Shown here: in pieces, positions 25,686 to 35,600 of the stretch | Position numbering within the stretch: position 1 is the stretch's first letter | Layout of the letters: each line of letters begins with the position of its first letter | Origin: Chitinophaga solisilvae | Lineage (GTDB): Bacteria > Bacteroidota > Bacteroidia > Chitinophagales > Chitinophagaceae | Direction of reading: 5' to 3' | Length of the DNA: 64,000 nucleotides | Assembly: GCF_009928525.1 (NCBI RefSeq) | Contig: NZ_JAABOK010000001.1 | Location: forward strand, 1-64,000 | Made by a program: the position numbers and the translations under genes | Notes under the pieces: generated by a model | Databases searched by the model: none | Seen by the model: the letters and a program-made list of their open reading frames with translations, nothing else | Told to the model about the DNA's origin: nothing

Positions 25686-25732
25686 AAAATTCCGACATTT
25701 GAAAATAAAACAAGTAATAACTTGGAAAATTA
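25686..25732. promoter_or_regulatory. Second copy of the suf operator, overlapping the regulator start
   Basis: A 47-bp sequence identical to 24552-24598 except at two positions includes the palindrome CAAGTAATAACTTG at 25711-25724. The minus-strand -7 box of the first copy (TAATTTTG) is replaced here by GAATTTTC, so promoter activity is probably lost while the operator is kept. The last three bases of the palindrome are the TTG proposed as start codon of the regulator. This points to autoregulation. Confidence 0.6.
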
Positions 25733-26375
25733 TCCGATACGAACCAAAAATGCCGCTGACAGGTTTTTGATACTGCTCAAGACCAGAGGACCGCTGTCTG
25801 CTGCCGAATTGGCTGCTGAATTGGGTATTACCAGCGAAGGCGCCCGCCTGCAGCTCCTGAAGCTCGCAGAAGAGGGCCTGTTACAATCAGAAAGCATCTC
25901 CAGGGGAGTCGGCCGCCCGGTACAGATATGGAGCCTGACTCCGCTCGGCAACGCCCGTTTCCCCGATACACATACCGAACTCACCGTAGATATTATCCAG
26001 ACCATCAAAACCGTACTCGGTCAGGAAGCACTGGATAACGTCATCAAAGCACGGGAAAAAAATCAGCAGGAAAAATATCATAACGCTCTTGCCGGTATCA
26101 CCGGTATTGAGAACCGCCTCGAAGCATTTGCCTCTATCAGAACAGGAGAAGGATACCTCGCGGAATGGAGAAAGGAAGATGATATATTCCTGTTTATAGA
26201 AAATCACTGCCCTATATGCTGTGCCGCAGCACACTGCGATAACATCTGCACTTCTGAAATGAATACCTTCATCAGTATCATCGGGGAAGATGTACATGTT
26301 GACCGCCTGGACCACATCATCAACGGCGCCCGCCGCTGCGTCTATAAAATCAAACCGGCAACTGTAACCGTATAA
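25722..26375 (+). CDS. SufR-like Fe-S cluster-sensing transcriptional regulator
   Basis: A winged-helix regulator, 217 residues from the TTG at 25722. The HTH covers LSAAELAAELGITSEGARLQLLKLAEEGLL with a wing at SISRGVGRPVQIWSLT. The C-terminal sensor domain holds a cysteine cluster HCPICCAAAHCDNIC and a distal Cys in GARRCVYKI, matching the SufR pattern in which cysteines ligate an Fe-S cluster. SufR represses suf genes when clusters are sufficient. The frame is open to a TTG at 25662, but that start would put the shared operator inside the coding sequence and add residues unlike the family; no ATG is available. Its position beside suf and the shared operator support the assignment. Confidence 0.75.
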   Translation: MENYPIRTKNAADRFLILLKTRGPLSAAELAAELGITSEGARLQLLKLAEEGLLQSESISRGVGRPVQIWSLTPLGNARFPDTHTELTVDIIQTIKTVLGQEALDNVIKAREKNQQEKYHNALAGITGIENRLEAFASIRTGEGYLAEWRKEDDIFLFIENHCPICCAAAHCDNICTSEMNTFISIIGEDVHVDRLDHIINGARRCVYKIKPATVTV

Positions 26376-26383
26376 TCGCTCCC

Positions 26384-26797
26384 TTATTTAGTAATCAGTA
26401 CCAGCGTGCCTGCTATAATCAGCAGCGCACCAATACCTGTTTTCCAGGTAATACTCTCCTGTAAAAAAACAGCAGACAGCACAATCGTCAGCGCCACACT
26501 CAGCTTATCTACCGGTGCAACCTGCGACACCTTACCAGCCTGCAACGCACGGAAATAAAAAATCCAGGACAACCCGGTAGCCAGCCCGGATAACACCAGG
26601 AACACCAGCGTATGCCTGGAAATACTGACGCCCCTGTACGCGCCGCGCGCCAGCACAATGCCCCATGCCATCACAAGAATAACGACTGTACGGATAGCCG
26701 TAGCCAGATCGGAAGGAATACCCGCTACCCCTATTTTGGCGAAGATCGCCGTCAACGCTGCAAACAAAGCTGATAACAAAGCATAAATCCACCACAT
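26384..26797 (-). CDS. EamA/DMT-family small transporter
   Basis: A 137-residue membrane protein with one EamA unit and about five hydrophobic segments (2-22, 33-50, 63-84, 92-112, 117-135). Typical features are the N-terminal WWIYALLSALFAALTAIFAKIG and LGAL-type C-terminus GIGALLIIAGTLVLI. Such single-unit members function as dimers and may export small metabolites; the substrate is unknown. It converges with the SufR-like gene with 8 bp between stop codons. Confidence 0.85.
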   Translation of the reverse strand: MWWIYALLSALFAALTAIFAKIGVAGIPSDLATAIRTVVILVMAWGIVLARGAYRGVSISRHTLVFLVLSGLATGLSWIFYFRALQAGKVSQVAPVDKLSVALTIVLSAVFLQESITWKTGIGALLIIAGTLVLITK

Positions 26798-26813
26798 CCT
26801 GAGTAAGATTTGG

Positions 26814-26921
26814 TTATTTAGTTATTTGATTATTTAAATGACCAAATACCACACTAAAAAAGAAGCAACTGAAAACCCCTGCTGCAAAACAAATCTCAAA
26901 TAATCAAATAATCAAATGATT
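26814..26921. repeat. TTATTTGA-type AT-rich inverted repeat
   Basis: Units of the type TTATTTRG/TTATTTGA lie forward at 26814-26840 and in inverted orientation at 26891-26921, around a unique centre. A nested ATTTGGT/ACCAAAT pair is also present. The unit TTATTTAGTTATTTGAGATT also occurs inside repeat locus F at 45.2 kb, so this is a second intergenic repeat type. It lies between two minus-strand genes. Confidence 0.55.
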
Positions 26922-27415
26922 CAGATTTTATATCCCAGTATCTTCAGGCTTCTTTCCGTTCCATCCAGTACAGCTACTTCCGGCAGGTGGGCCCATTCGC
27001 TGAAACCTATGTCCGTAAATAGTTTCAGGCTGGGGATGTTATGCGCGAAAATAAATCCCAGCAGGGTTTTAACCTGGTATTGCGGCGCCACCGCTATGGC
27101 ATATTGCAGTACCTGTTTCCCAAAGCCTTTGCCACGGGCACTTTCCGCCAGATAGATGCTCACCTCTACGGTATTGTTATAGGCCGGCCGGCCGTAGAAC
27201 GACTGAAAACTCATCCAGCCCACGTTTTCACCGTCGTTGTCTATCATCCATAACGGCCGCCGCAGATGATCGTGGGCATGAAACCAGGGGAGCCTGCTCT
27301 CTGCTGTAACAGGGCTGGTATCTGCAGTCACCATCCTGCCCGGAATGGTAGTGTTGTAAATTTCCACTATCCGGGGCAGATCTTCCAGGGCAGCGTATCT
27401 GTATGTTAAACTCAT
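26921..27415 (-). CDS. GNAT N-acetyltransferase, phosphinothricin-acetyltransferase-like
   Basis: A 164-residue GNAT protein resembling the Pat/Bar group. It shows the N-terminal YRYAALEDLPRIVEIYN, the acetyl-CoA pyrophosphate loop ARGKGFGKQVL near 92-102, and the C-terminal FIFAHNIPSLKLFTDIGFSE. The family acetylates amino groups of small molecules; the specific substrate is not predictable. It is 3 bp downstream of another GNAT gene, so the two are cotranscribed. Confidence 0.85.
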   Translation of the reverse strand: MSLTYRYAALEDLPRIVEIYNTTIPGRMVTADTSPVTAESRLPWFHAHDHLRRPLWMIDNDGENVGWMSFQSFYGRPAYNNTVEVSIYLAESARGKGFGKQVLQYAIAVAPQYQVKTLLGFIFAHNIPSLKLFTDIGFSEWAHLPEVAVLDGTERSLKILGYKI

Positions 27416-27418
27416 AGA

Positions 27419-27973
27419 TTATGCAACGGGCGGTTTTTCAAATTCACGTTTCAGCAGGCTGTATAGTTCGGCATCCACAAACTGACCTTTTTCAAAAAAG
27501 GCATCCCGCTGTAACCCTTCGTAAGTGAAGCCCATCCGCTTCAGTAAAGCGGACGAAGCATTATTGACCGGATCCACAAAGGCTTCTATACGATTCAGCT
27601 TCATCTCTTCATAACCATACTGTAACATCACCGGAATGGCGGTGGTCATAATACCCCGGCCCCACATAGATGGCCGCAGGTCGTAGCCTATCTCGGCCTT
27701 GAAGTGAGGCTTATTCCATTTGTGAAATCCGCAGGTGCCAATCAGCTCGTCGGTATCAGCCGGCGTAATAGCCCATCGCATCCCTTCTTCCTTTTCCAGG
27801 CTCTCCCGGAAAAAGCTGATGATCTGCGTAGCCTCGCTGATGTTGGCAAAAGCCTCTATATCCATAAACCGGGTAACTGCTTCATTGGCGAAATGGGAAA
27901 ACAATGCAGCGGTATCTTTTTCTGTGATGGGTCTGAGCACCAGGTCGCCGGTGCGTAAAACGGGTAATTCCAT
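27419..27973 (-). CDS. GNAT N-acetyltransferase, RimJ/RimL-like
   Basis: From the ATG at 27973 this is a 184-residue GNAT protein of the RimJ/RimL type (MELPVLRTGDLVLRPITEKD). Family features are GTCGFHKWNKPHFKAEIGYDL, the coenzyme A loop region WGRGIMTTAIPVML and VNNASSALLKRMGF. The frame extends 10 codons upstream, but the internal ATG matches the usual N-terminus. Substrates can be protein N-termini or antibiotics; none is indicated here. Confidence 0.87.
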   Translation of the reverse strand: MELPVLRTGDLVLRPITEKDTAALFSHFANEAVTRFMDIEAFANISEATQIISFFRESLEKEEGMRWAITPADTDELIGTCGFHKWNKPHFKAEIGYDLRPSMWGRGIMTTAIPVMLQYGYEEMKLNRIEAFVDPVNNASSALLKRMGFTYEGLQRDAFFEKGQFVDAELYSLLKREFEKPPVA

Positions 27974-28085
27974 GATACTGTGCCTGTTGATTAGTTGTTG
28001 CAAAGCTAACAGATATTGCGTAGAATTGAAACAGACGGCTATACGATTTTAATGCGGCTTTAATGAGTGCCAGCGCAAACATTCC

Positions 28086-28093
28086 TACTTTTG
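28086..28093 (+). promoter_or_regulatory. -7 element TACTTTTG upstream of the two-component operon
   Basis: TACTTTTG fits the TAnnTTTG box and is 21 bp before the start codon of the response regulator. No good -33 box is visible at 17-20 bp spacing, so regulation by an activator is possible. Confidence 0.45.
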
Positions 28094-28114
28094 CCGCTGT
28101 TATAATCCGCATAT

Positions 28115-28807
28115 ATGAAAATATTAGTTATAGAAGATGAATCCAAAGTAGGCGCCTTTATTAAACGCGGACTGGAAGAACATCACCACCAGGTAGATGT
28201 ATATACGGACGGTGTGCAGGGCCAGCTGGCGGCTACTTCGGCCGATTTTGACCTCATCATACTGGATATTATGCTGCCGGGTATCAACGGGATTACCATC
28301 TGCAGAAACCTGCGCGCACTGGAAGTACCCGCACCGGTGCTCATGCTCACCGCGCTGAATGCCACGCAGGATATCGTAGACGGACTGAATGCCGGCGCTG
28401 ATGATTATCTCGCCAAACCATTCCATTTTTCTGAGCTGATAGCCAGAATCAATGCCCTGGCCCGGCGCAGACACAGCTTTAAACAGGATAAGGAAGTGTT
28501 AACGCTTGCAGACCTCCGGCTCGATACTACTTCCAAAACTGCCAGCAGGGAAGGGCAGGAGATCATACTCACCGCAAAGGAATATGCGCTGCTGGAATTG
28601 TTCCTCAAAAATACGGGCAAGGTACTGTCCCGCGCACTGATCGCAGAAGCCGTATGGGGCCTGGAATTTGATACCGGCACCAACACCATAGACGTATATG
28701 TTAATTATCTCCGTAATAAAATAGAAAAAGGATTCTCCGGCGAAAAACTGATCCATACCGTAGTAGGCATGGGTTATGTGATGAAGCTCAAAGGGAATCA
28801 TCCGTAG
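28115..28807 (+). CDS. OmpR-family response regulator (CusR/CzcR-like)
   Basis: A 230-residue response regulator. The receiver domain (1-118) has acidic pocket E7/D8, phospho-acceptor D51 (LIILDIML), the conserved Thr in LMLTA and Lys in LAKPF. The C-terminal winged helix (about 128-225) shows the OmpR/PhoB pattern ILTAKEYALLELFLKNTGKVLSR and VDVYVNYLRNKI. It is followed 2 bp later by its sensor kinase and then by a metal efflux operon, so it probably activates those genes. Confidence 0.93.
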   Translation: MKILVIEDESKVGAFIKRGLEEHHHQVDVYTDGVQGQLAATSADFDLIILDIMLPGINGITICRNLRALEVPAPVLMLTALNATQDIVDGLNAGADDYLAKPFHFSELIARINALARRRHSFKQDKEVLTLADLRLDTTSKTASREGQEIILTAKEYALLELFLKNTGKVLSRALIAEAVWGLEFDTGTNTIDVYVNYLRNKIEKGFSGEKLIHTVVGMGYVMKLKGNHP

Positions 28808-28809
28808 TC

Positions 28810-30183
28810 ATGAAAATTAAACACCGGCTGTCATTACAGTTTACACTCATCACCGGTATTATACTCACGGTCGTGTTTGTACTGATTTATCTTTTCTCCA
28901 TGCAGTACATCCGCAACAGCTTCTACAAGTTGCTGCAGGTGCGTGCACTGGTGACGGCACAGGTGTATCTCGAAAAAGATGAGCTGACAAAAAAGAAATT
29001 CCTGGAGATAGAAAAGAACTACCGCCAGAGCATCCCCGACGAAAACAGTAACATCTACGATAAAAATAACCAGCCCGTTTTCCTGGAGAAAACCAAGTAC
29101 AACTGGCCTCCGGAATTGCTGGAAACGATCCGCCGGCGTGAAGTATACCGCTTTACGTTTAAAAAGGACAAGTACGGTATCGGCATGTTTTATCCGGATA
29201 ATCAGGGCGACTTCGTTGTGATCGTGACGGCACGCAATACCGCGGGAGAGCAGCAGCTGCAGTTCCTGGCGCTGATACTCGGCATTATGTTGTGCGTGTC
29301 CCTGCTGATTACGTTCCTGCTCGGGCAATGGTATGCCAGCAAGGCGTTGCAGCCCATCAAAAGTATTAACCGGCAGGTAAAACGTATCCGTTCCAGCAAT
29401 CTGCACATGCGTGTGCAGGAAGGCAGAAACAAGGATGAGATAGATGAGCTGGCCAGTAACTTCAATGAACTGCTGCAACACCTTGAACAGGCCTTTGAAA
29501 TGCAACGCTCCTTTGTTTCCAACGCCTCCCATGAACTGCGAACGCCGCTGACAACCATCATCGGCGAGATAGAAGTAACATTGCACAAGGAACGCAGCAA
29601 TACGGAATACGTAACTACGCTGAGCACCGTGCTGGATGAATCAGAGAAGCTCAAGGTCATCACCGACGGGCTGCTGCAGCTCACGAGGGTAGATGTTATA
29701 CTTACGCCTGCCAATACTGAAATTATCCGCCTCGATGAGCTGCTGTGGGAAATACAGGAACACTGGCAGCTGAAAAATCCTGCGCACGGGATCGATGTAC
29801 AGCTGCTGCACCTGCCGGAAGATGCCGCACAGCTCAGCATCCGGGGAAACAAACCATTGCTGCTGCTGGCGCTGCAGAATATTGTCAGGAATGCATTCAA
29901 ATTTTCGTATAACCACCCCGTTAGTCTGCGGCTTTCCTGGCGTCAGGACGGTATCATTCTGTCCGTCAGTGATAACGGAATCGGTATTGCAGCGGAAGAC
30001 CTGGAGAAAATATTTCTGCCCCTGTACCGGGCAGAAAATGCTCATCCCTTTGCCGGCTACGGCATAGGATTAGCCATGACCCAACGCATTCTTACCCTGC
30101 ACCAGGCTACCATTGCCGTCAGCAGTGTACTGGGGCAGGGCACTACCTTTAATGTTTTCTTTCCGCCTGTTCAGAAAATCTAA
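28810..30183 (+). CDS. Sensor histidine kinase (heavy-metal type)
   Basis: A 457-residue membrane kinase. Two transmembrane segments (about 11-33 and 152-172) flank a periplasmic sensor region of about 120 residues. A HAMP domain (172-225), a HisKA domain with H241 in SNASHELRTPLTT, and a HATPase domain follow, with NIVRNAFKFSYNHP (N box), VSDNGIGIAAEDL (G1) and GYGIGLAMTQRIL (G2). It should phosphorylate the response regulator encoded upstream. Coupling to an HME-RND operon suggests metal-ion sensing. Confidence 0.93.
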   Translation: MKIKHRLSLQFTLITGIILTVVFVLIYLFSMQYIRNSFYKLLQVRALVTAQVYLEKDELTKKKFLEIEKNYRQSIPDENSNIYDKNNQPVFLEKTKYNWPPELLETIRRREVYRFTFKKDKYGIGMFYPDNQGDFVVIVTARNTAGEQQLQFLALILGIMLCVSLLITFLLGQWYASKALQPIKSINRQVKRIRSSNLHMRVQEGRNKDEIDELASNFNELLQHLEQAFEMQRSFVSNASHELRTPLTTIIGEIEVTLHKERSNTEYVTTLSTVLDESEKLKVITDGLLQLTRVDVILTPANTEIIRLDELLWEIQEHWQLKNPAHGIDVQLLHLPEDAAQLSIRGNKPLLLLALQNIVRNAFKFSYNHPVSLRLSWRQDGIILSVSDNGIGIAAEDLEKIFLPLYRAENAHPFAGYGIGLAMTQRILTLHQATIAVSSVLGQGTTFNVFFPPVQKI

Positions 30184-30253
30184 TTTTGTTTTAACTTCAT
30201 TCTAATTAGCAGCTAATAGCCTATCGCCATCTTTGCAGCGAAAAATTTGTTGT

Positions 30254-31534
30254 ATGACGATAAGACTACTACTGACCTTTTCCGTACTGTGGGGGATACT
30301 GGTAAACAACTGCGTGCGCGCGCAGGGAACAGATACCCTCAGACTCACCCTGCCGGAGGCGGAACAATTGCTGTTGCAGAAAAATATTCCCCTGCTGGCA
30401 CAACGTTTCAGCATCGACTCCTCCAAAGCCGCCGTTATCACGGCCCGCCTGTACAATAATCCGGAAGTAACCTTCGAGAATGTGCTGTATAACCACACAA
30501 CCAGGAAATGGTTTGACTTTTCCTATGAAGGCCAGAACAGCCTGATGGTGCAGCAGGTGTTCAGAATCGCCGGTCAGCGCAACAAAGCGGTGAAGCTGGC
30601 GCAGAGCGGACAACGAATGACGGAGTACCAGTTCTATGACCTGCTGCGCACCCTGCGCTTTTCCCTGCGCGATAACTTCTATGATCTCTACTACAAACAA
30701 CAGTCCCTGCAGACCTTTGGCGAACAGATCACCTTTCTGCAGCAGATTGTAAAGGTATTTGAACAACAGCGCGCCCTGGGTAACATAGCGCCCAAAGAGA
30801 TTGTGCGCCTGAAATCCATGCTGTACGACCTGCAGCACGATGCCCTGTCCCTTGAAAAAGATATTCAGCAGACACAGTCAGACCTGGGTGTACTAATACG
30901 TGTACCCGTTACCGTTATTATACAACCGCAGCTTTCACTGCTGCAGGAGAAACGGCAACATGCGTCGGATTACAGCTACCAGTCGCTCCTGGACACTGCC
31001 CGCACCAACCGCTATGATCTTAAAATAGCCAGGGAGAATGTCAATTATGAAAACCTGAACCTCCGCCTGCAGAAATCTCTTGCTGTTCCGGATCTGCAAC
31101 TGGGGTTCTCCTATGATAAGCAGGGTAACTTTGAACGTAATTATAACGGGCTCAATATTTCCATGCCGCTGCCGGTATTTAACCGCAACCAGGGCAATGT
31201 AAAAATGGCGAAGGCTACGCTGGAAAGCAGCAAACTGCAGCTGACAGGGCAGGAAGACGAGCTGGAACACGATGTGATGAACAGCCTGCAGCAGGCATTG
31301 AAAACGGAAAAACTGCTGTATGAATTTGATCCCGCCTTTGAACAGGAGTACACCACCATGATGCGCGAAATTGAAAAGAATTACCGGCTTCATAACATCG
31401 GACTCCTTGAATTCATTGACTTGTATGACGCCTACCGGAATAATGTGCTCAAGATGAATGAGCTGAAATACGACCGGCTCAACGCCCTGGAGCAGCTCAA
31501 TTTTGCTACCGGCACATCTGTCTTCCATCCCTGA
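30254..31534 (+). CDS. TolC/CusC-like outer-membrane efflux protein
   Basis: A 426-residue outer-membrane factor from the ATG at 30254 (MTIRLLLTFSVLWGIL, signal peptide ending near VRAQ). Long coiled-coil helices and two repeats of the OEP family are visible, for example LRDNFYDLYYKQQSL and ELEHDVMNSLQQALKT. It forms the channel of a tripartite efflux pump with the next two genes. A TTG seven codons upstream is a less likely start. Upstream, ATTAGC-A-GCTAAT at 30205-30217 is a possible regulator site. Confidence 0.88.
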   Translation: MTIRLLLTFSVLWGILVNNCVRAQGTDTLRLTLPEAEQLLLQKNIPLLAQRFSIDSSKAAVITARLYNNPEVTFENVLYNHTTRKWFDFSYEGQNSLMVQQVFRIAGQRNKAVKLAQSGQRMTEYQFYDLLRTLRFSLRDNFYDLYYKQQSLQTFGEQITFLQQIVKVFEQQRALGNIAPKEIVRLKSMLYDLQHDALSLEKDIQQTQSDLGVLIRVPVTVIIQPQLSLLQEKRQHASDYSYQSLLDTARTNRYDLKIARENVNYENLNLRLQKSLAVPDLQLGFSYDKQGNFERNYNGLNISMPLPVFNRNQGNVKMAKATLESSKLQLTGQEDELEHDVMNSLQQALKTEKLLYEFDPAFEQEYTTMMREIEKNYRLHNIGLLEFIDLYDAYRNNVLKMNELKYDRLNALEQLNFATGTSVFHP

Positions 31535-31548
31535 TAAACTACTACCAA

Positions 31549-32658
31549 ATGCAATATCAAATGAAACGTTATATACCTGCAGCTGTTTTTATTATATCCA
31601 TGACAGGCCTCATCACCGGCTGCGGCCGCAGACAGGAGCCTGAAAAGCCTGTTCGCTGGGCGCTTTCAGACTCCCTGCTCCGCACGCTGGTGATAGATAC
31701 CGCCACCGCCCAGCCAATGGATGCCGAAATTTCCCTCACCGGGAAGATAACAGAGAACGAGGATAAAACAGCCCGCATCTTCCCTATGGTCAGCGGTATT
31801 GTTACTGCAGTTAAAGTCCACTCCGGCGACTTTGTACAGAAGGGGCAGGTGCTCGCCGTGATGAAAAGCCCTGAAATGGCCGGCTTTACCGCCGATCAGC
31901 GTATATCCGCCAGCGATATGCAGACCGCCAGACGAAATATGGAAGTGGCGGAATCTTTTTATAAAAGCGGGCTTAACTCCCGTAAAGATTATGAAGAAGC
32001 AAAAAGTAATTATGATAAGGCCGTAGCCGCCTATAATAAATCCAGCGCAGTCCTGGAAATTAACGGCGGCGCGCATCACGCAGGTTATATGGTTAAAGCG
32101 CCGGTGCCCGGCTTTATCATCAATAAAAAAGCTGCTGAAAATATGCAGTGGCGTACAGATAACACAGACCCCATTTTTGTCATCGCCGACCTGAATAATG
32201 TATGGGCCATGATTAACGTGTTTGAATCAGACATCGCCAGCATACGGGAAGGAGATCAGGTACAGATGACCACCTTATCCTATCCCGATAAGATATTTCC
32301 AGGGAAGATAGACAAAATTTACAGCGTACTGGATCCTGAAACAAAAGTCATGAAAGCAAGGGTGGTAGTGGATAATCCGGGCTTCCTGCTGAAGCCGGAA
32401 ATGTTTGTACGCACGAAAGTCCGCCGCCGGACAGACAGCAGCCTGGTCAGCATTCCTTCCCGCAGCATCATCTTCGATCATGACAAATACTATGTGCTGG
32501 TGCTTACCAGCGCCAGACCAGGTGTGGTAATCCGGGAAGTGAAAATCGATAAAACCACCGGCGGACGGGCATTTATCTCTTCCGGCCTGAAAGAAGGCGA
32601 CCGCATCATCGCATCCCGCCAGGTATTTATTTACGACACCCTGCAGGATCAGCAGTAA
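31549..32658 (+). CDS. Efflux RND periplasmic adaptor (MFP) lipoprotein, CusB/CzcB-like
   Basis: A 369-residue membrane fusion protein with a lipoprotein signal (LITGCGRRQ, lipidated Cys near residue 25). It has a barrel-sandwich hybrid region (GIVTAVKVHSGDFVQKGQVL), a helical hairpin (TARRNMEVAESFYKSGLNSRKDYEEAKSNY), and a beta-barrel and membrane-proximal domain (VWAMINVFESDIASIREGD). It links the RND pump to the outer-membrane channel. It begins 14 bp after the OMF gene. An ATG at 31561 would give a slightly shorter, equally plausible signal peptide. Confidence 0.92.
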   Translation: MQYQMKRYIPAAVFIISMTGLITGCGRRQEPEKPVRWALSDSLLRTLVIDTATAQPMDAEISLTGKITENEDKTARIFPMVSGIVTAVKVHSGDFVQKGQVLAVMKSPEMAGFTADQRISASDMQTARRNMEVAESFYKSGLNSRKDYEEAKSNYDKAVAAYNKSSAVLEINGGAHHAGYMVKAPVPGFIINKKAAENMQWRTDNTDPIFVIADLNNVWAMINVFESDIASIREGDQVQMTTLSYPDKIFPGKIDKIYSVLDPETKVMKARVVVDNPGFLLKPEMFVRTKVRRRTDSSLVSIPSRSIIFDHDKYYVLVLTSARPGVVIREVKIDKTTGGRAFISSGLKEGDRIIASRQVFIYDTLQDQQ

Positions 32659-32674
32659 AAACCCAGCCAACACC

Positions 32675-35600
32675 ATGAACAGATTTATCAAGAAAGTGCT
32701 TGCTTTCTCCCTGCGCAATAAATACTTCATTTTCTTCGCTACCGCGGTGATGGCGGTAGCAGGATATGTGAGCTTTAAAGTAATCGGCGTAGATGCTTTC
32801 CCGGATGTGACCAACACTTCTGTTACCATCATTACGCAATGGCCGGGCCGCAGCGCGGAAGAGGTAGAGAAATTTGTTACCCGCCCCGTTGAAATAGCCA
32901 TGAACCGGGCACAGAAAAAAACGCATATCCGTTCTTCCTCTCTCTTCGGGCTATCCGTTATCAAAGTAATTTTTGATGATGATGTAGATGATACCTTCGC
33001 CAGGCTGCAGATCAATAACAATATTACTTCAGCCGCCCTGCCCGATGGCGTGGAACCGGAAATACAACCACCATACGGACCTACCGGTGAGATTTACCGC
33101 TATACGCTGGAGAGCAGCAAGCTGTCCGTACAGGAGCTGAAAACCCTGCAGGACTGGGTAATAGAACGGAACCTGCTGGCAGTGCCGGGAGTAGCGGATA
33201 TTGTCAGCTTCGGCGGAGAAGTGAAAATTTACCAGGTGACGATCAACCCTGACAAAGCCGTGCAGTACGATATAACCGCCCTGGAAATGTTCCAGGCGCT
33301 TTCCAAAAGCAATATCAATGTAGGCGGCGATGTAATTGTGAAGAATGCCCAGGCTTATGTAGTACGCGGCATAGGTATCCTCAATAATGCAGAGGAAATC
33401 AAAAATATTATTGTAGACCATATCGGTGGTAACCCTATCCTGGTAAAGGATATAGCAGATGTAAGCATCGCCGCGCTGCCACGCCTGGGGCAGGTAGGCC
33501 GTGATCATGAAAGAGATGTCGTGGAAGGCATTGTGGTGATGCGCAAGGGAGAGAACCCCGCCAATGTTATCACAGGGCTGAAGGAAAAGATCAATGAGCT
33601 GAACACGCGCATCCTGCCTGATGATGTGAAAATAAAACCCTTCTACAACCGGGAAGACCTGATCGACTTCTCCACGCATACGGTGCTGCACAATATGATT
33701 GAAGGCATCATTTTCGTGACGGTAATTGTATTCCTCTTCATGGCCGACTGGCGTACCACCGTGATCGTATCTGTTGTGATTCCGCTGGCCCTGCTGTTTG
33801 CCTTTATCTGCCTGCGACTCAAAGGAATGAGTGCCAACCTGCTGTCTATGGGCGCCATTGACTTCGGAATTATCATAGACGGGGCTGTGGTGATGATGGA
33901 AGGCATCTTTGTGGCGCTGGACAGAAAGGCGCATGCCGTGGGAATGGAGCGTTTTAACAAGCTGAGTAAGTCCGGCCTGATACGCAAGGCATGTATGGAA
34001 AATGGCAAAGGCATCTTCTTTGCCAAGCTCATTATCATCACCGGGTTGCTACCTATTTTCACATTTGAAAAAGTAGAAGGGAAGATGTTTTCCCCGCTGG
34101 CATGGACCCTGGGCTTTGCGCTGTTAGGTGCGCTGATACTGACTTTCACGCTGGTGCCGGCATTAGCGGGCGTATTACTGAAGAAGAATGTCCGGGAAAA
34201 GCACAACGTCTTCCTGGAATTTATCACCCGCATTACCTTACGTATCTTCAACTATTGTTTCCGGCACCGGCGCATTGTGTTCAGCGTATCGCTGGTGGCG
34301 CTGGCCATCGGACTTTTCTGCTTCCGTTTCCTGGGCACTGAGTTCCTGCCCCAGCTGAATGAAGGCGCTATCTACATCAGGGCCACCGGGCCGCTGAGCA
34401 CCTCGCTGGATGAATCCGTGAAGGTCGCTAACGAAATGCGCCGCAAACTGCTCAGCTTCCCGGAAGTAAAGCAGGTAATGTCGCAGACAGGCCGTCCTAA
34501 TGATGGTACCGATGCCACCGGGTTTTACAATATCGAGTTTCATGTGGACATCTACCCGAAAGACGAATGGAAAGAGAAGATCTCCAAGGAGGAGCTGATC
34601 CGCCGTATGGACGCCAGGCTGGACGGCATCCCCGGTATTACGCTGAATTTCTCTCAACCTATCATGGATAATGTGGAAGAAGCCGTATCCGGTGTGAAGG
34701 GCTCTATTGTGGTGAAGCTGTTTGGCGATGACTTTAAGGTCACAGAACATCACGAAGAACAGATAGAGAAAATACTGAAAACCGTTCGCGGTATAGAAGA
34801 CCTGGGCATATTACGGAATATTGGTCAGCCGGAGCTGCGTATCAACCTGGATCAGCAGAAGATGGCCCTGTACGGCGTCACTACGGAAGATGCCAACTCC
34901 GTGATAGAGATGGCCATAGGCGGAAAAGCCGCTACGCGTATTTACGAAGGGGAGCGCAACTTCGAGCTGCGTATCCGCTATCCGGAGAATTTCCGGGAAG
35001 ATGAGGTTGCCATCGGTAATCTTACCATCCCAACGCTGCGGGGTAACAAGATACCGCTGAAGGAGATTGCCGCCATCGATCATATTATCGGGCCCAGCAT
35101 GATTTACAGGGATAAGCATCAGCGTTACGGCGCCATCAAATTCTCCGTGCGCGGCCGTGACCTGGGCAGTACCATCGCGGAGGCACAGCAGAAAGTAAAC
35201 GAACAGGTGGTATTACCTAAAGGATATTCGCTGGAATGGGCAGGTGATTTTGAAAACCAGGAACGCGCCACCACGCGCCTGATGCAGGTAGTACCGATAA
35301 GCCTGCTGCTGATTTTCCTGATATTGTTTATACTGTTCGGCACTATCAGGGATTCGTTGCTGGTATTAAACAACGTACCCTTTGCTATTATCGGCGGCAT
35401 CTTCTCCCTGTGGCTGACGGGTATCAACTTCAGCATCTCTGCGGGCATCGGCTTTATCGCGCTCTTTGGTATCTGCGTACAGAACGGCGTAATACTATTA
35501 TCCAAATTCAAGACAAATATCCGCAATGCACATATGCACGCAGATTTCAGTCTGGCTGAAAGTATCCGGGAAGGAGTGGAGTCGCGTATCCGTCCTGTGA

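Noticed and set aside
25662-25721. Upstream TTG start for the SufR-like gene
   Set aside because: It would add 20 residues unlike the family and make the shared operator fully coding; the TTG at 25722 fits better, though this is not proven.
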